Below are positions 1 to 11,610 of a stretch of DNA of 64,000 nucleotides, piece after piece. Each line of letters opens with the position of its first letter. Position 1 is the stretch's first letter. The notes under the pieces are model-generated. The model was given only the letters and a program-made list of their open reading frames with translations, had not been told where the DNA came from and searched no databases. A program made the translations under genes and the position numbers. Origin of the DNA: Delphinus delphis (lineage: Eukaryota > Chordata > Mammalia > Artiodactyla > Delphinidae); the NCBI RefSeq assembly GCF_949987515.2, contig NC_082695.1:71070466-71134465 (forward strand), in the 5' to 3' direction.

Positions 1-477
1 TTGCTTTTGTCCTTTAGTCACTTGTTACTGGTGCCAAGTGCTGGTATTCTAGCATCACTCAAGCCTCTACTCCAGGAGGGTGCAGAGGGGACCTTCTCAG
101 CAGTCAACAAAATTGACTATGGTTATATAAACCCACTGGGAGGGTCACTGATGCCTTCCAGGCCAGCCTGGTACCAGGTGTGCAGTCTCTCTCTCAGCAT
201 CCCACAGTAATTCCTCACTGGAGCATATCCTCCAGGGGACCCAATGCTGGAAAATCCAGTGGTCCTTGGTCCCTCCATCTCAGGCATCCCCTGCATTTCC
301 TATGGACCCAGTTGTTCCTACCTCTTTATCTCAAAATTCTATCTTCCTTTAACCAACTTTATGCTACTCAGAGGCCTAAAGAGGGTGGAATGAGGGGATG
401 AAGTAGTGAGAAGGAAGTTTTCACTTCCCCTACAGGAATGGGAGTAAGAACAACTCAGATATTTGGAGCTATTGAAA
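1..477. other. Unassigned DNA, no gene seen
   Basis: Mixed-composition sequence ahead of the first SINE. The reading frames here are short and interrupted, and they lack a recognisable protein family or a convincing splice context. I see no repeat that I can name. Confidence 0.5.
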
Positions 478-492
478 CAACACTGGCTTCTT

Positions 493-794
493 TTTTTTTT
501 TTTAATACATTTATTTATTTTTGGCTGCGTTGGGTCTTCGTTGCTGTGCACGGGCTTTCCCTTTGGGGCGAGCGGGGGGTACTCTTCATTGCAGCGTGCG
601 GGCTTCTCATTGCGGTGGCTTCTCTTGTTGTTGAGCACAGGCTCTACGCATGTGGGCTTCAGTAGTTGTGGCACGCGGGCTCAGTATTTGTGGTGCACGG
701 GCTTAGTTACTCTGTGGCATGTGGGATCTTCCTGGACCAGGGCTTGAACCCGTGTCCCTTGCACTGGCAGGCGGATTCTTAACCACTGTGCCAC
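493..794 (-). mobile_element. Long-form CHR-type tRNA-derived SINE
   Basis: On the minus strand this reads as a tRNA-like head with an A-box-like and a B-box-like block (GGGTTCAAGCC), a body, and an A-rich tail seen here as the T-run at 493-503. A perfect 15-bp target-site duplication, CAACACTGGCTTCTT, lies at 478-492 and 795-809. The body includes the extra 3' portion (plus-strand GGCTGCGTTGGGTCTTCG) that the short copies lack. Several CpGs have decayed, so this is an older insertion. The short open frames crossing it are accidental. Confidence 0.93.
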
Positions 795-809
795 CAACAC
801 TGGCTTCTT

Positions 810-1494
810 ATACTCAAAATGAGAGTAGGGAAAGGAAATGCTTATACTAATTACTTTTTGTTCTTCATAAATCATTGTATTACAAGTAATGTAATGTTAG
901 GAATGGCTTATTTTAACTTAGTATAGTATTTCTATATTTGAACTTTTAGATGGGAGCCCAAATTATCATAGTTCTTTTGTGAAAGGGGAAAAGGTCTACA
1001 GAACAGATTAGAAGCAGATTAGGGGCAGAGACTATAGTTTGTATTTCTTTGGTGTTATTTATAACATTAGGATGGTAATAAGCAGAGCTAATATGTGATA
1101 GATGCATTTAGCAAGGCCCAAATCCTCTGTATTGTAGATATGAGCCGTCGGACAGGGCGGTCTTCAAAGCACCTTCCCAGTGTAAATTTCTATGGTGCGT
1201 TCCAGAAAAGTGACACATTCATGGCATTTTGAAAATCACTTCACATAAAATAGAGAACTGGATATTTAGACGAGTCATGAATAATTTCATAAGCCATCTT
1301 TCCTCATTTATATCTTCTGTGAGTTTAAATTTCATTATGTATCTGTTCTTTTAATATGGGACTCATCACAAACTGTTAAAATGTTAGGCTATTCAAAGAA
1401 TGTTTCTAAATCTTAGAGGAACTTGATAATAACAATTACTCTGATTATTGAATCACCCATATGGTCTAATTTTATGGCTCTAAATATTTCTAAA
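810..1494. other. Unassigned AT-rich DNA
   Basis: AT-rich sequence with no recognisable repeat, exon or RNA gene. Confidence 0.45.
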
Positions 1495-1610
1495 CTATGA
1501 GCCCCAGCATCTTCATCTGAGAGATGGGATTAATATCTACTTCAGAGAGTAGTTGTGATGAGAATTTGGATATTATACGTGAAATTGCATGATGACTTAT
1601 AAAGTGAGAT
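1495..1610 (+). mobile_element. MIR fragment (3' half)
   Basis: The order AGCCCCAGCATCTTCATCTG, then GATGGGATTAATATCTAC, then TAGTTGTGATGAGAATTTGG follows the MIR consensus from the 'cctcagtttcctcatctgtaaaatggg' core to the 'gttgtgaggattaaatga' part. It is strongly diverged, as expected for this ancient mammalian SINE. Confidence 0.6.
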
Positions 1611-1611
1611 G

Positions 1612-3194
1612 TAACTATGAAGAATGACTATGAATTCTCCCTCCTTTAATTCTTATCCTAATTCAAGTCACCGACCAAGGCCCATATAAAGTTCAACCTT
1701 CTCTCTGAAGCTTTTTACAACCACTCCAGCCGACAGCTGTCTCTTTGTCCTCTGCATTCTAACCACGTGTGCTGCGTACTACCCATCCTGGTTCTCAAAT
1801 ATTCGGTTGCTGTTTCTTTAATGTGCTTTGTGCATACGTTCATTCTTAAAATTAAAATCTGGAAGAAGGAGACTCCGGCTTGGTGCTTATTGAATGGATG
1901 GATGATGAGAGCGATGGATAAATGCGTCACCTTTGCTCTTTTCGGCCAGGTGATTTAGGATGACTAGAAGAAACCCAGATGTCAGTGCCTGAGAGCTCCC
2001 TTTTCTTCACTATCCAAGTCAAATGGCTCAAGCCTCCATCCAGTGTCAGTGGAAGGCCTCCACACTCTCCCTGATAACCTCTGAGGATTCCCAGGGAGAG
2101 GCTTATGTTCTCTGTGTAGCCTGCCTCCAAACTAACTCTCTCAGCTCCAGTGGCCAACATCCTCCTTCTTCACTGCTTTGGTCCAGGCTGAGCCCTGCAC
2201 CACTTCTTCCATTCTGTCCCAATACCTCTAACACACCTCTAGGCAGATCTTTACAGTGACAGAGCTTTACTGAAGCTTTCAAGGTAGGAAAGGGTGGTGT
2301 CAGCACAGAATAGGAAACAATTGACAATTGAATGTTAATCACCGCTATTCTTGAAAGTCCATCAGCCGTCATTTCACCTTGACTTTCACACTGGCTGTCT
2401 TTTCTTCTCAGGCTCCTTGCCAACTTCTTGCCAAGTTGCTCAGCCCTCTCTAACCAACAATGAAGCATCAGTGACCAGTTCCCAAATGCCAGTTAATTTT
2501 TAATGTAGTGCAGTTTAACTCCCTTTTTTTCATCCTATCTTTTAAGACAGTGGGAGCATCGTTTATATAAAAAGGGGCCCATCAGGCTATCTTCCCCCAA
2601 AAAGGTCTGTCTCCTCGGAGATGAATAATTCCACTTCTCTGCCAGGCAAAAATAATGGAAAGTCGGTGTTATATTTTAAATAGTAAATATTCCCTGAATT
2701 TGTCATTTTAAAAGATCTTTCACTTGAGATTTCCAGAATGGTGCGAGATACACTCATTCCCTCAGTAGCCTTCTGTCTGGTAGTCAAATATCCCGAGGAC
2801 CATTTCTTCCATCCATCTCCAGAAGCCATCAATTAACTTCTCGTCTTCTCAGCATGCTGAGTCTTCATGGACAGTAGTGATGTTGTGAGGTTTGGTCTGT
2901 CTTAAACATATTCAGTAAGTTATGAAATGCGTGCCAGACACTGGAGTGCGGATTATTTTTTCTGCACTCTAAAACATCGATTATAAGCAAATCAATTTCA
3001 CATCCTAAACATTGATTATAAGAAAAGCTTGTCTTATCACCACCCTTTGAGCTCACCAGCCAGCCTCCATCTGGTTAAAAAAATATATTATTTAGCTGGA
3101 AGGCTTTAGGGCAAGAAACTCAATAATGTATATGCTGAGGCTACCAAGTTTTCAATCTTAAACTGCACATTTCTTTCCATTTTCTGCTTCCTTC
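1612..3194. other. Unassigned DNA, repeat-poor to the eye
   Basis: No gene, RNA gene or nameable repeat. Open frames on both strands around 2.0-2.5 kb reach 121 codons but lack a recognisable domain. Confidence 0.4.
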
Positions 3195-3470
3195 ATGGCC
3201 CAGTTCCTGCTTTGTCTTTCAGGTAAGGTTTCGTCTTGTAACTAATCCCATGACACTCTTCCCTAATACTGAATATCCTATCTGCCTATGTCGAGTTACG
3301 CCATCCTACACCAGCTTATACAGTGCCTCCCACGTGGGCTGTTCTGGCTCCACAAAAAAACTGTATGATTATTTATTGGCAGAAGCGCGTCTTAGGCTTA
3401 TTACAAATTCATCTTGGTGCGTAGCTTAGTACTAGGCACATAGAAGGTACTCAATAAATTCTGTTTAACA
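3195..3470 (+). mobile_element. L2 LINE 3' end relic
   Basis: The segment ends in ACTAGGCACATAGAAGGTAC followed by TCAATAAATTCTGTTTAACA, which follows the L2 3' end ('cctggcacatagtaggtgctcaataaatgtttgttgaatg'). The upstream part is compatible with L2 but too diverged to be sure of the left boundary. Confidence 0.55.
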
Positions 3471-3474
3471 TCTA

Positions 3475-6110
3475 AGCAAAATAATTGCCGAAAGAAGTTT
3501 TATCACTTGAGAATGAAATGTAGAAACGTGAAAGAAGAATGAAATTTAGTCCTCTCTACTATGCCAAGCAGAGAACTTGTGAACTTAGTCATTAGTGAAT
3601 GAATATTGAGCCCCATTGGTATACAGTTGTCTGTTAAGAGTTGGGGAAGATACAGATGTAAGAGAAAGTATGGTGTTGTTCTCATGAAGGCTGACATGGC
3701 TATTTTCCTCTTGCTCCATTGGAAAGACATCCAGTTTGTTGTACATTTATAAGATATGAGCCATGAAACACCCATACATTTAAACTCAGGTAACATTACG
3801 ATAAACAATGAAGAAAAAAAGGAAGTAGCATCCGTTAAAACATTTAGCAATTACTAATCCTTTCAAGGCTAAAAACAGCTTGTCTTCACAAAGTCATTTG
3901 AATCGAGTCCAATTGTTAGACAAAAACATTTTAGAGTGCAGACATTTTGGGGAGACAATTGACCATGCCTTTTAGAAATGCGTACTTTTAAAGCAAAGAC
4001 AGTCGTGTGTTGAACTTTCTGTGGAGGTTGTCTCTCCAGTAGCGTATGTGATGATTTCATTACTATCCCGCCACAAATTCTTTTAAGAGATGGAAATGAG
4101 AAGTTTTGTGTTTCTTTTCTGAAATTTTCATCACCTCTGTTAGAGACAAAAATATAGTTTCCCCTTACAAATGATTCTTTTTAAATGTACAATTCAAGCA
4201 AGCCATGAGCATTCTACCAGATTGTCAATACTAATGGTCATGAGAATTGCAGGCAAGATGGGGACACAGCACATGCTGTCTTTTTGGAAACATTTGCAAG
4301 GGTGGTCTGGAACCCACGAGGTGAGAGAGAATTTAAGAAGTAATCTTATATGGCAAGAAAGCCAGCTTGGAAACTTCCTGGAAACATAAGCAAAATCAAA
4401 GGCCATTGCTGTAAAATTTCCAAAGCACTCCACTCAAGTAGAAATATTGCAGTCCGAAAGAAAATCCCTGATAGAAGGGTAACATGAAATATCAAGTCTT
4501 ATCCAAGTTTTTGACAATAAGTCATAGCTATGTTAGGTGTTACTGGGGCTATACACTTTAACTGTGTCATTAATCCTTCGCTCTATGAAACATTGGCAGA
4601 TAATTTATATATTTCATATGTAGGTGCAAACCATCATATCAGCTTATCTAAGTGTCTTCTATTGTTTTCCCATCAACTGAGGTCTAGATGACACAGACGT
4701 TGCCAAGGCTTTCTGGGCACCGGCAGAAAAACATTTTTTTCTATGTAGCTGTTTTCTCCCAGGAAACACCTCGACCTCACTTAGGTATTAGGCAGTCAGA
4801 GCTAATCCAACTGTACTAAGAAGGGAACAGTAACAAAAGTGTCTTATTTGATAACTTCTGCCCTCATTTGATTTCTTTTGAACACTTTATTAAACATAAA
4901 ATGCATTATCACCTTTTCATGTATCTTCCATGTCCAGAAGGTTCGTCTGAAAGATTGATTTAGTTGTAGATACTGAGGGAGTGTCACTCTGTAGCTGACC
5001 CTTAGGGGTCTTCTGGTGTCCTAACCCAGGGGTTTTAAATAGAGATGTGTTTTCCAATGCAGACTTTCCAAATGCGATTTCCTATCAGTGTGCGTGGAGA
5101 AACAATGCTGACAATATTTCTACTCATCTTTTAAATCCCCGAAAGGTGATTATATAGCATATGGCTGTTAAGTTTAACTAAAGTGGGGCGGGGGGGTGGA
5201 GAGGGCGAGTGGGGTAGGAGCCCTGGCCATGAACATTCCAGAAACTGGAGCAGCGCCAGCTGAAGGAGTCAGGAGGCCAGTGGCCGGATGTGCACAGATC
5301 CCTGGAGGGGAAAAAAGAAGCCAGAGCGGCTTAAATGGTCAAAGAATCCAATGTAAAGTGAGCTGCAAGGGTCAGATCTGGATTGAAGCCCAAATTCTGA
5401 GTCTCCGCATCCGTCCGGGGATAAACTTGGCTCCTAATCAGGGCTGACAATTAGGCCGTACAGTTAATATTTTTACAGCTGTTTTATTAATAACACATAC
5501 AGTGCATCCAGCCAGAATTTGTTGGAGAGACCTCAGGAAAACGAATGATGTAAATAACAGATGGATGTAGAATATTCCTACAAACAGGCATAAAGATATT
5601 CCCTTCTTGTTTAAAAAGAATTTAAATAGACAGATTGTAGATAAACAGGCAGACAGAAAGGGGGAGAGAGAGAGGATTTATGATATTTGAGGTAGTGGCT
5701 GCATGCATTCACACGGTAGATGGACACAGACACAGAAGCTTTCTATAGGGGAGGAGAGACTCAAAGCCTTGGCTTCCAGAAAAAATAAATTCCATGGTGC
5801 AAAGGGTTGAGCACAGCAGCGTGGGGGCCATTAGAAGCAGGTGTGCTATGTGGTTCCTCTAACACCTCCTCTGATACATGTCGCAGGTTTAGAGACGACT
5901 CGTGTCACTTGCCCAGCCGTGCCAGAGCCCAGCCTTGACGCACAGGGTGGCCTGGGGCGGTCCTTTCCTCTTTCTACATATGTCAATCTCCTATCCAAAG
6001 ACCCCATGCACACTTGCCCATTTTGCATCCGAACCAGGAGCCGTGATATTTCACTCTGAAAAGAGAAATAAAAAATTCAGGATCTTTGTGTCTTTTGTTT
6101 TCACTCCTAT
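3475..6110. other. Unassigned 2.6-kb stretch
   Basis: No gene or named repeat recognised. A short G-rich run lies at about 5184-5200. The sequence near 5.2-5.45 kb is somewhat GC-richer and open for 83 codons, but it has no known domain. Confidence 0.4.
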
Positions 6111-6131
6111 TTTTTTTTTTTTTTTTTTTTT
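6111..6131. repeat. Poly(T) tract
   Basis: An uninterrupted run of 21 T. It could be the tail of an old minus-strand retroposon, but I see no matching target-site duplication and do not recognise the adjacent sequence. Confidence 0.9.
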
Positions 6132-6368
6132 GGTACTGCTTTTTCATGTGTCTGCTGCACTGTGCTCCTTCCATACTTTGCAACCAGATGGCTCAGGAGC
6201 GAAGAACAAAGGCCAGTAAAAAGTGGGCGGGGAGAAAACGAGAAAGAAGCCGAGAACTGAAAGTCAAGGCGAAACCAGAGATCGAAGCAAAACCCAGAAT
6301 CTTTAATCACTGATGACTTTTGGTTGAATTGTGAACCTAGAACAGTTATTCTTCTTGGTGATACTTTA

Positions 6369-6426
6369 TGTGTGGTGTGTGTGTGTGTGGTGTGTGTGTG
6401 TGTGTGTCTGTGTGTGTGTGTGTGTG
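6369..6426. repeat. (TG)n microsatellite
   Basis: About 58 bp of TG repeat with GG and CT interruptions. It opens spurious Val/Cys-rich and His/Thr-rich frames on the two strands. Confidence 0.97.
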
Positions 6427-6614
6427 CCATACACAGAAACATCCCCAGTCGTTTATTTCACTGATGGGGATCAAAGTCAGAATCCTGTTTCCTTCCATCC
6501 ATCTCTATGTTTCCTGACACATATCAAAAGGGGTGTGAGGCACCTTTACCCAGAGGGGGTAAAGCACAGATGTGGGCATGGAAGATGCATCCCAGCACCT
6601 AGGGAGAGTTGTGG

Positions 6615-6788
6615 TGAGTTTGAAGGACTCAGGAGTTGTAAGACCTGCCATTTCCCAGCTGGCCGACCTTGGGCAAGTCACCTCCCTTCTCTCACTCTTT
6701 GTTTCTTCCTCTGGAAATACCTACCTCAAAGGGATGTTGTGAGTGTTAAATGGCTAACATGGGTGAAACTAGAAAGCACCAGATGAAA
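6615..6788 (+). mobile_element. MIR SINE
   Basis: CATTTCCCAGCTGGCCGACC then TTGGGCAAGTCACCTCCCTT then GGGATGTTGTGAGTGTTAAA follow the MIR order (tRNA-like part, core, 3' part). Typical old mammalian copy. Confidence 0.8.
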
Positions 6789-6789
6789 A

Positions 6790-7785
6790 GACTGTGTTTT
6801 TCCTGGAGTACTGCAACTTCTCCCAAAATGAAAGGTGGCCTAGAGTTGTCTTCAGTGCTTTTCTATGACCCTCTATGCTCTTGAGTTTTATACTGCACTT
6901 AGATACCTACCTAAGCCTGCCCCTCCAGATTGTGCCCTGTACTATCAAGCTTTTCCTTGACCCCCAGTTGAACTTACTGTTTGTGTACCATTGGAATTTT
7001 GTTAGGTTTTAGGATGACCTAATTGTGACTTGGGCTCTTAATTACTTTGTGTGTGAGCCATAGAAAGGTTTCATTTTTAATCAGGAACTTCTGTAGATAT
7101 AATGCCTTAAAGCAAAAGGAATGACTATCTAATGCTAAAATTTCATGCAGGTTGAGGGGGCTTAATGACTTTAGAAGGGAAACAGTTGTTATTCTTCTGG
7201 TCAGGGATACACACAAAGGCCTCTTCTGTATCCTGGTAAGGCCAGGCCAGCATCCATGCATTTGTGGGAGTATCGACTAGGAGGAAAGGAAGACTTCTTG
7301 TGTGATTTATAAGTACTTCTGCTAAAAGTCCCTTTACACCCTTTACATATCCCTTTACACACTCCAGGTGGGCTAAGCTTTTCTTCTCTCTGCAATAGGT
7401 AGTCACACTCCTCTTTCTAGACTTAGACAGGGTGAGGACACTTGTGAAAAGGCAAGACTTGATATTTTCATTTCATACGAAATCACATCCATGGCTTTTG
7501 CCTTCTCTGATATCATGGGGACTCTGCAAGACAGTGAGGGGAATTGGGGTTCCAGATGAATAAAATGAAATGCAAAGAAAGTGACTGACTCCCTTGTCTT
7601 CCAAGGCCAAGCAGGCATTGGGGTGTGCATCGCACCTTCCCTAGTCAAGAAGAAGGGGCGTGGTCGGTTTCATCATCTAGACAGAGACCTGCGTCTATCT
7701 GTATCATGGGCTGAGCTGCTAACTGATGCTCAGAATCTCACACATTTGGCAGCAAATTGTAGAAAAATTAAGAAGGACTTGCAAG
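6790..7785. other. Unassigned DNA between two MIRs
   Basis: No exon, RNA gene or named repeat seen. A partial internal repetition, CCCTTTACACCCTTTACATA, lies near 7330-7350. Confidence 0.4.
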
Positions 7786-7970
7786 TCAGCCTACGAATTT
7801 CAAATCTTGACTTTCCTGCCAACTATATGTTCTGAACCTCTCCAACATTGCTTAATTTCCTAAGTCCTTATAAAATGGCATCATGATTACCTAACACATA
7901 GGGTTGTTGGGAGTGTTCAAGGAAATGATGCATGGAAAGCAATTAACATGGTGTCTGGAAGCCTAGAGAG
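7786..7970 (+). mobile_element. MIR SINE, diverged
   Basis: CTTGACTTTCCTGCCAACTA, TGAACCTCTCCAACATTGCT and CACATAGGGTTGTTGGGAGT match successive parts of the MIR core and 3' region. Confidence 0.65.
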
Positions 7971-8074
7971 TGTTAAAGGATGCTGCATTTCATATTCTCA
8001 TTATGGGCTTAATGAGCACGCCCCTTTCCATATTCTAGAATCATAGAACACTAGAGTGGATGGAAACTTAAAGG

Positions 8075-8852
8075 AGTGGTTTTCAAACATTTTGACCAAA
8101 ATCTCTAAGAAGAAATGCATTTTATTGTATCACTCAGGACAAAAAAATGAATATTACTTGCCATGGAATTATTTGAACATTTTTCAAAAATTGCTAAAAA
8201 CTGGGGTTTGTTTGTGATAGCTTCTGATGTTTGTCTCTTTATATTGTTTCGTTTTTAAAATTTAATAAGCCTATTGTAGAGGAGCAAAGCAATTTCAATA
8301 TGCATACATACTGAAACAGAAATTGCATGAAATAAGACATACTGTTACTGCCTTGCCATGCACTCTGATATTTTCTTCTTGGTTTTTTAAAAATTTATCT
8401 ATTTTATTTACTTATTTTTGGCTGTGTTGGGTCTTCATTGCTGCGCATCGACTTTCTCTAGTTGCGGCGAGCGGGGGCTACTCTTTGTTACGGTGTGCGG
8501 GCTTCTCGTTGTGGTGGCTTCTCTTGTTGTGGAGCACAGGTTCTAGGCACGCAGGCTTCAGTAGTTGTGGCGTGTGGGTTCAGTAGTTGTGACTCGTGGA
8601 CTCTAGAGCGCAGGCTCAGTAGTTGTGACGCACGGGCTTAGTTGTTCTGCAGCATGTGGGATCTTCCTGGACCAGGGTTCAAACCCGTGTCCCCTGCATT
8701 GGCAGGCAGATTCTTAACCACTGTGCCACCAGGGAAGTCACTTTCTTTTTGGTTTGATTCTGGTTTTTTCTTTTGTAAACGTTGGTTGTGATCCAAAAAA
8801 CTGTTTTCAAAACCCACTAATGAGTCATTACTAATGGTTCGAAAACACCTAT
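8075..8852 (+). mobile_element. hAT-type MITE split by a SINE
   Basis: The left end reads AGTGGTTTTCAAACATTTTG and the right end ACTAATGGTTCGAAAACACC, which are imperfect terminal inverted repeats (AGTGGTTTTCAAAC against the complement of GTTCGAAAACACCT). The AAAACCCACTAATGAGTCAT near the right end and the 'aagaaatgcattttattgta' near the left agree with non-autonomous hAT elements that start 'cagtggttttcaaac'. A SINE (8386-8741) sits inside, so the two parts are about 310 and 100 bp. I do not assign a subfamily. Strand is arbitrary. Confidence 0.6.
8386..8741 (-). mobile_element. Long-form CHR-type SINE
   Basis: Minus-strand tRNA-like head ends at the CCAGGGAAGTC (plus-strand view) near 8740. 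Flanking 14-bp duplications at 8372-8385 (TTTCTTCTTGGTTT) and 8742-8755 (TTTCTTTTTGGTTT) differ at one base. The body contains repeated CAGTAGTTGTG blocks, a local tandem expansion. It is inserted in a hAT-type MITE, so it is the younger of the two. Confidence 0.92.
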
Positions 8853-8869
8853 ATAGAGAAAGCACTTCT

Positions 8870-8985
8870 TTTTGCAGATAATGAAATAAGGCTTACTATG
8901 ACTTGTTCAATATCACTCATATGACAAGGGCAGAACTGAGCCCTCAATCCAGGGCTCTGAGCTCCCAATCCCAAGAGGCTTACAA
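8870..8985 (-). mobile_element. MIR fragment
   Basis: Plus-strand view TTTGCAGATAATGAAATAAG, then CAAGGGCAGAACTGAGCCCT, then CAATCCAGGGCTCTGAGCTC follows the reverse complement of the MIR core and tRNA-related region. Confidence 0.6.
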
Positions 8986-9188
8986 TCACTGAAAGGTACT
9001 AAGCTGCAGAGCCTCGCCCTTTGCTGTTTAATGTCTTGAATGTCTAGAGCAAGGGTTCTCTGTGATTCGTTACCACTCAGAACAGCCAAACAGACATATG
9101 TGGGTCATTCCGAACATTCTTGAAAATTTCCTGAATCTTAAGAAAGATCTGTTTTCTGCACTGCACTGGCAACACAGTTGGAAAGTTA

Positions 9189-9314
9189 CTTGAATGTTTT
9201 TCAAAAGTTGTTTATAGATTTGAAAACTGTTTGGGGTTTGTGATTGCTTCTGTTGTTTGCCTCTTTGTATCATCTCGTTTTTCAAAATTTAATAAACACT
9301 TTGCAGAGGAGCAA
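9189..9314 (+). repeat. Second copy of the hAT-MITE inner segment
   Basis: This segment repeats 8172-8287: both have TTGAA..TTTTTCAAAA, GGGGTTTGT, a GCTTCTG.TGTTTG block, TCGTTTTT.AAAATTTAATAA and end in AGAGGAGCAA. The sequence upstream of this copy is different, so it is a partial copy. Confidence 0.7.
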
Positions 9315-9420
9315 GATAATTGGTCACACACTTGTGGGTTCCCAGATTTGTTTTACATGTGTATGCAATACAGTGTAACTCAAAACATGTTCAAGCCCAG
9401 TGCATCAAATCATCTCTGAT

Positions 9421-9600
9421 GCTGTGGTCGAGACCAAAGCGGAACTCAAGCGAGCACCCACGGCCCCAGACCACATCACTCACCGGGCCTTTTGACCACA
9501 GCACTTGGGAGCCAGACTCTGGCCCCGGTGACGTATGTGGTGTCGTCGCGGCCACGGCCATGGCCGGCAGGGGCTGTGACAGGCTCACACAGAGGGCCGA
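9421..9600. other. Small CpG-rich patch
   Basis: About 65% G+C with roughly 13 CpGs in 180 bp (58 G and 60 C, observed/expected near 0.67) outside any SINE that I recognise. Surrounding DNA is AT-rich and CpG-poor. Open frames on both strands have no recognised protein match, and in-frame stops break a possible coding reading. It may be an orphan CpG islet or the GC-rich piece of an old processed pseudogene. Confidence 0.55.
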
Positions 9601-10282
9601 AGCCTCAGCCTGGGCCCGTTAGTGTTGAAGGCTTTGCCCAGCTCTGCCACAGAAGGAGGCAGCAGCCCCTGCAGGATGCCAGCAGTGCCAGCGGCATGTC
9701 TGCCCAGTTCCTTTCACCTGGACAAGCTCCTGCCCCACAGTGGGCTGCTAAGCAAGGTTTGTCTTGGGCCCACTTGTAAAACAGGTAAAGCCTATATTAT
9801 CTCTTTTCTTTCTTTATCCGGCACCTCCAGGACCTTCCTTTTTTCCCCCTACGAACCATACAAGCCCATTTTTCACTGGAAGGGTGCTAAAGGCCTTGTG
9901 GGTTTTCTTTTTGTACCAGATCCTTGGGTGGTCTTTCTCTATAGGGATCATTGAGCTCTTTTTACCTGGGATCATTCCGTTCCTCGTTGTTGAAATTCAT
10001 AAGACAGTTCAAAATCAGCTTCCACTCCCATTCCATCCCACTTCATCACAACAGGTTGCACCTAATAAGGCCTGGTTAACTTGCAGGTGTTTGCTTTGCT
10101 TTAACTTCCCCATGAAGAAGGAATAGGTTGAGAAAATTTGGTGAAAATGCCAACAGACCTTTCAATTGCAACAACCTGGCTCTTCGAGAAAAAAAATAAG
10201 TAGCCAAACTATACAATCAATGTCAGTAACCCATCCGGGTCGTTCAAGCCCCCAGTTTGGATGCCTCTGAAATCTGCACCAA

Positions 10283-10450
10283 TCACATATTTACTTATTA
10301 AATCATTCATCTATCTATACATTTATTTATCCAACATTTCATTTAATGATGACGTTTAGGTCTTCACTACAGTGAAGTACACTTCATAGTAGATTAAGAT
10401 CCAGGATTATACTGATGAAGTGGATTGGAACATGGAAGCTCCAGTCCACG
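10283..10450 (-). mobile_element. Possible L2-like relic
   Basis: TTATTTATCCAACATTTCAT followed by a diverged stretch resembles the 'attcattcaacaaatatttattgag' opening of minus-strand L2-like ends. Divergence is high and the boundaries are guesses. Confidence 0.35.
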
Positions 10451-10658
10451 TGGGGACATGTATGTGCCTTTGCCACAGAGTGAAGGTCCAGAACTCCTAG
10501 GCTCACAGTGTCTTATTAGTTATTCATAGTGAATCACAGCAGCAGATATTTTCTCCATTTCATTTTATAACGGAAGGTCTGGTACCAGTGGCTGTAAGCC
10601 CAATGTTGCTGTTCCCCTACAACATCTCCAAAACAGTTTTAAAATGAAGAAAGCAGTA

Positions 10659-10690
<32 letters not shown>

Positions 10691-10877
10691 ACGCGGGCCG
10701 CTCACTGTTGTGGCCTGTCCCGTTGCGGAGCACAGGCTCCGGACGCACAGGCTCAGCGGCCATGGCTCACGGGCCCAGCCGCTCCACGGCACGTGGCATC
10801 TTCCCGGACCGGAGTACAAACACGCGTCCCCTGCATCGGCAGGCGGACTCTCAACCACTGCGCCACCAGGGAAGCCC
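10659..10877 (-). mobile_element. Short-form CHR-2-type SINE (young)
   Basis: Plus-strand view: T-run at 10659-10685, body GCTGTACGCGGGCC, and head ending CGCCACCAGGGAAGCCC. Perfect 10-bp duplication GAAAGCAGTA at 10649-10658 and 10878-10887. It lacks the extra 3' body found in the long copies and keeps many CpGs, so it is recent and cetacean-type. Confidence 0.96.
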
Positions 10878-10887
10878 GAAAGCAGTA

Positions 10888-11190
10888 ATTTTTATAACAC
10901 AATACTTAGAATGTTCCATTTCAGCCCCGATTAGACATTCAGACCTGAGACTTTTAGCCATGGAAGTACAGCCATATCGGTTTGTTTATTTGCTCAAAAT
11001 TGCTACCTATTGATTATCTTAACTCATAGCCATAGCTGTGTAAATATAGACACCATGTGAACGGTCTGGCCAACACATGTCCCTTACATATATATGACTG
11101 TAAACTCCTTTCTCACTCCTTACCCACTGTGTGGTGATTAAGTTATAGTCTCTTGCTCCAGACCTAAGCTTCTGTAATCTGTTCTGTGAT
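10888..11190. other. Unassigned DNA
   Basis: No gene or nameable repeat recognised between the young SINE and the old repeat beginning near 11.2 kb. Confidence 0.4.
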
Positions 11191-11610
11191 ACCGGGATAA
11201 CACTCTGCAAAGTAAGTTTTCCCTTTGTTTCCAGTTAGGTTCAGCCAATAGGAGATAGTAGAGGAAGGAATCCAGGAGTAGAGGAGAAGGGACTTCTTCT
11301 TTGGACTAGATATTGTCTGAACTGAATTGTCCCAGTAATGGCACCTGACGCCACCTCCTTTCAGCTTTCTCAGGACCAAGCCCCATCACCACGTTCCCAG
11401 GGAACTTCCGCGTCTAGGCACAGACGCCACCCTACCTAAAGGTCTGTGCCCTTCCTCCTTGTAGCCCTTCCTCTGAACTGCCGGCTTTCTGGCAGTGTTG
11501 CCTTTTTGTTCTTTAACCCTCTAAATTCCCTTATTAGATTTTCCAGTTGAAATACTTAATGTGATTTCTGTTTTCCTCGTGGACGCCGACTGTACAGTAT
11601 TTGTACCAGG
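11191..11610 (+). mobile_element. Old interspersed repeat, family not named
   Basis: GTTCAGCCAATAGGAGATAG early on and TTTCTGTTTTCCTCGTGGAC at the end match the general pattern of a common mammalian repeat ('ccagccaatgagaggc... ggtttctgttttcctgactgga'). I cannot name the family without a search. Confidence 0.4.

Noticed and set aside
6111..6320. Minus-strand processed pseudogene ending at the 21-T tract
   Set aside because: No parent gene recognised, no poly(A) signal near the tract, and no target-site duplication.
6331..6786. 151-codon open frame with a Val/Cys repeat
   Set aside because: The repeat is a translated TG microsatellite and the rest overlaps a MIR. No known domain.
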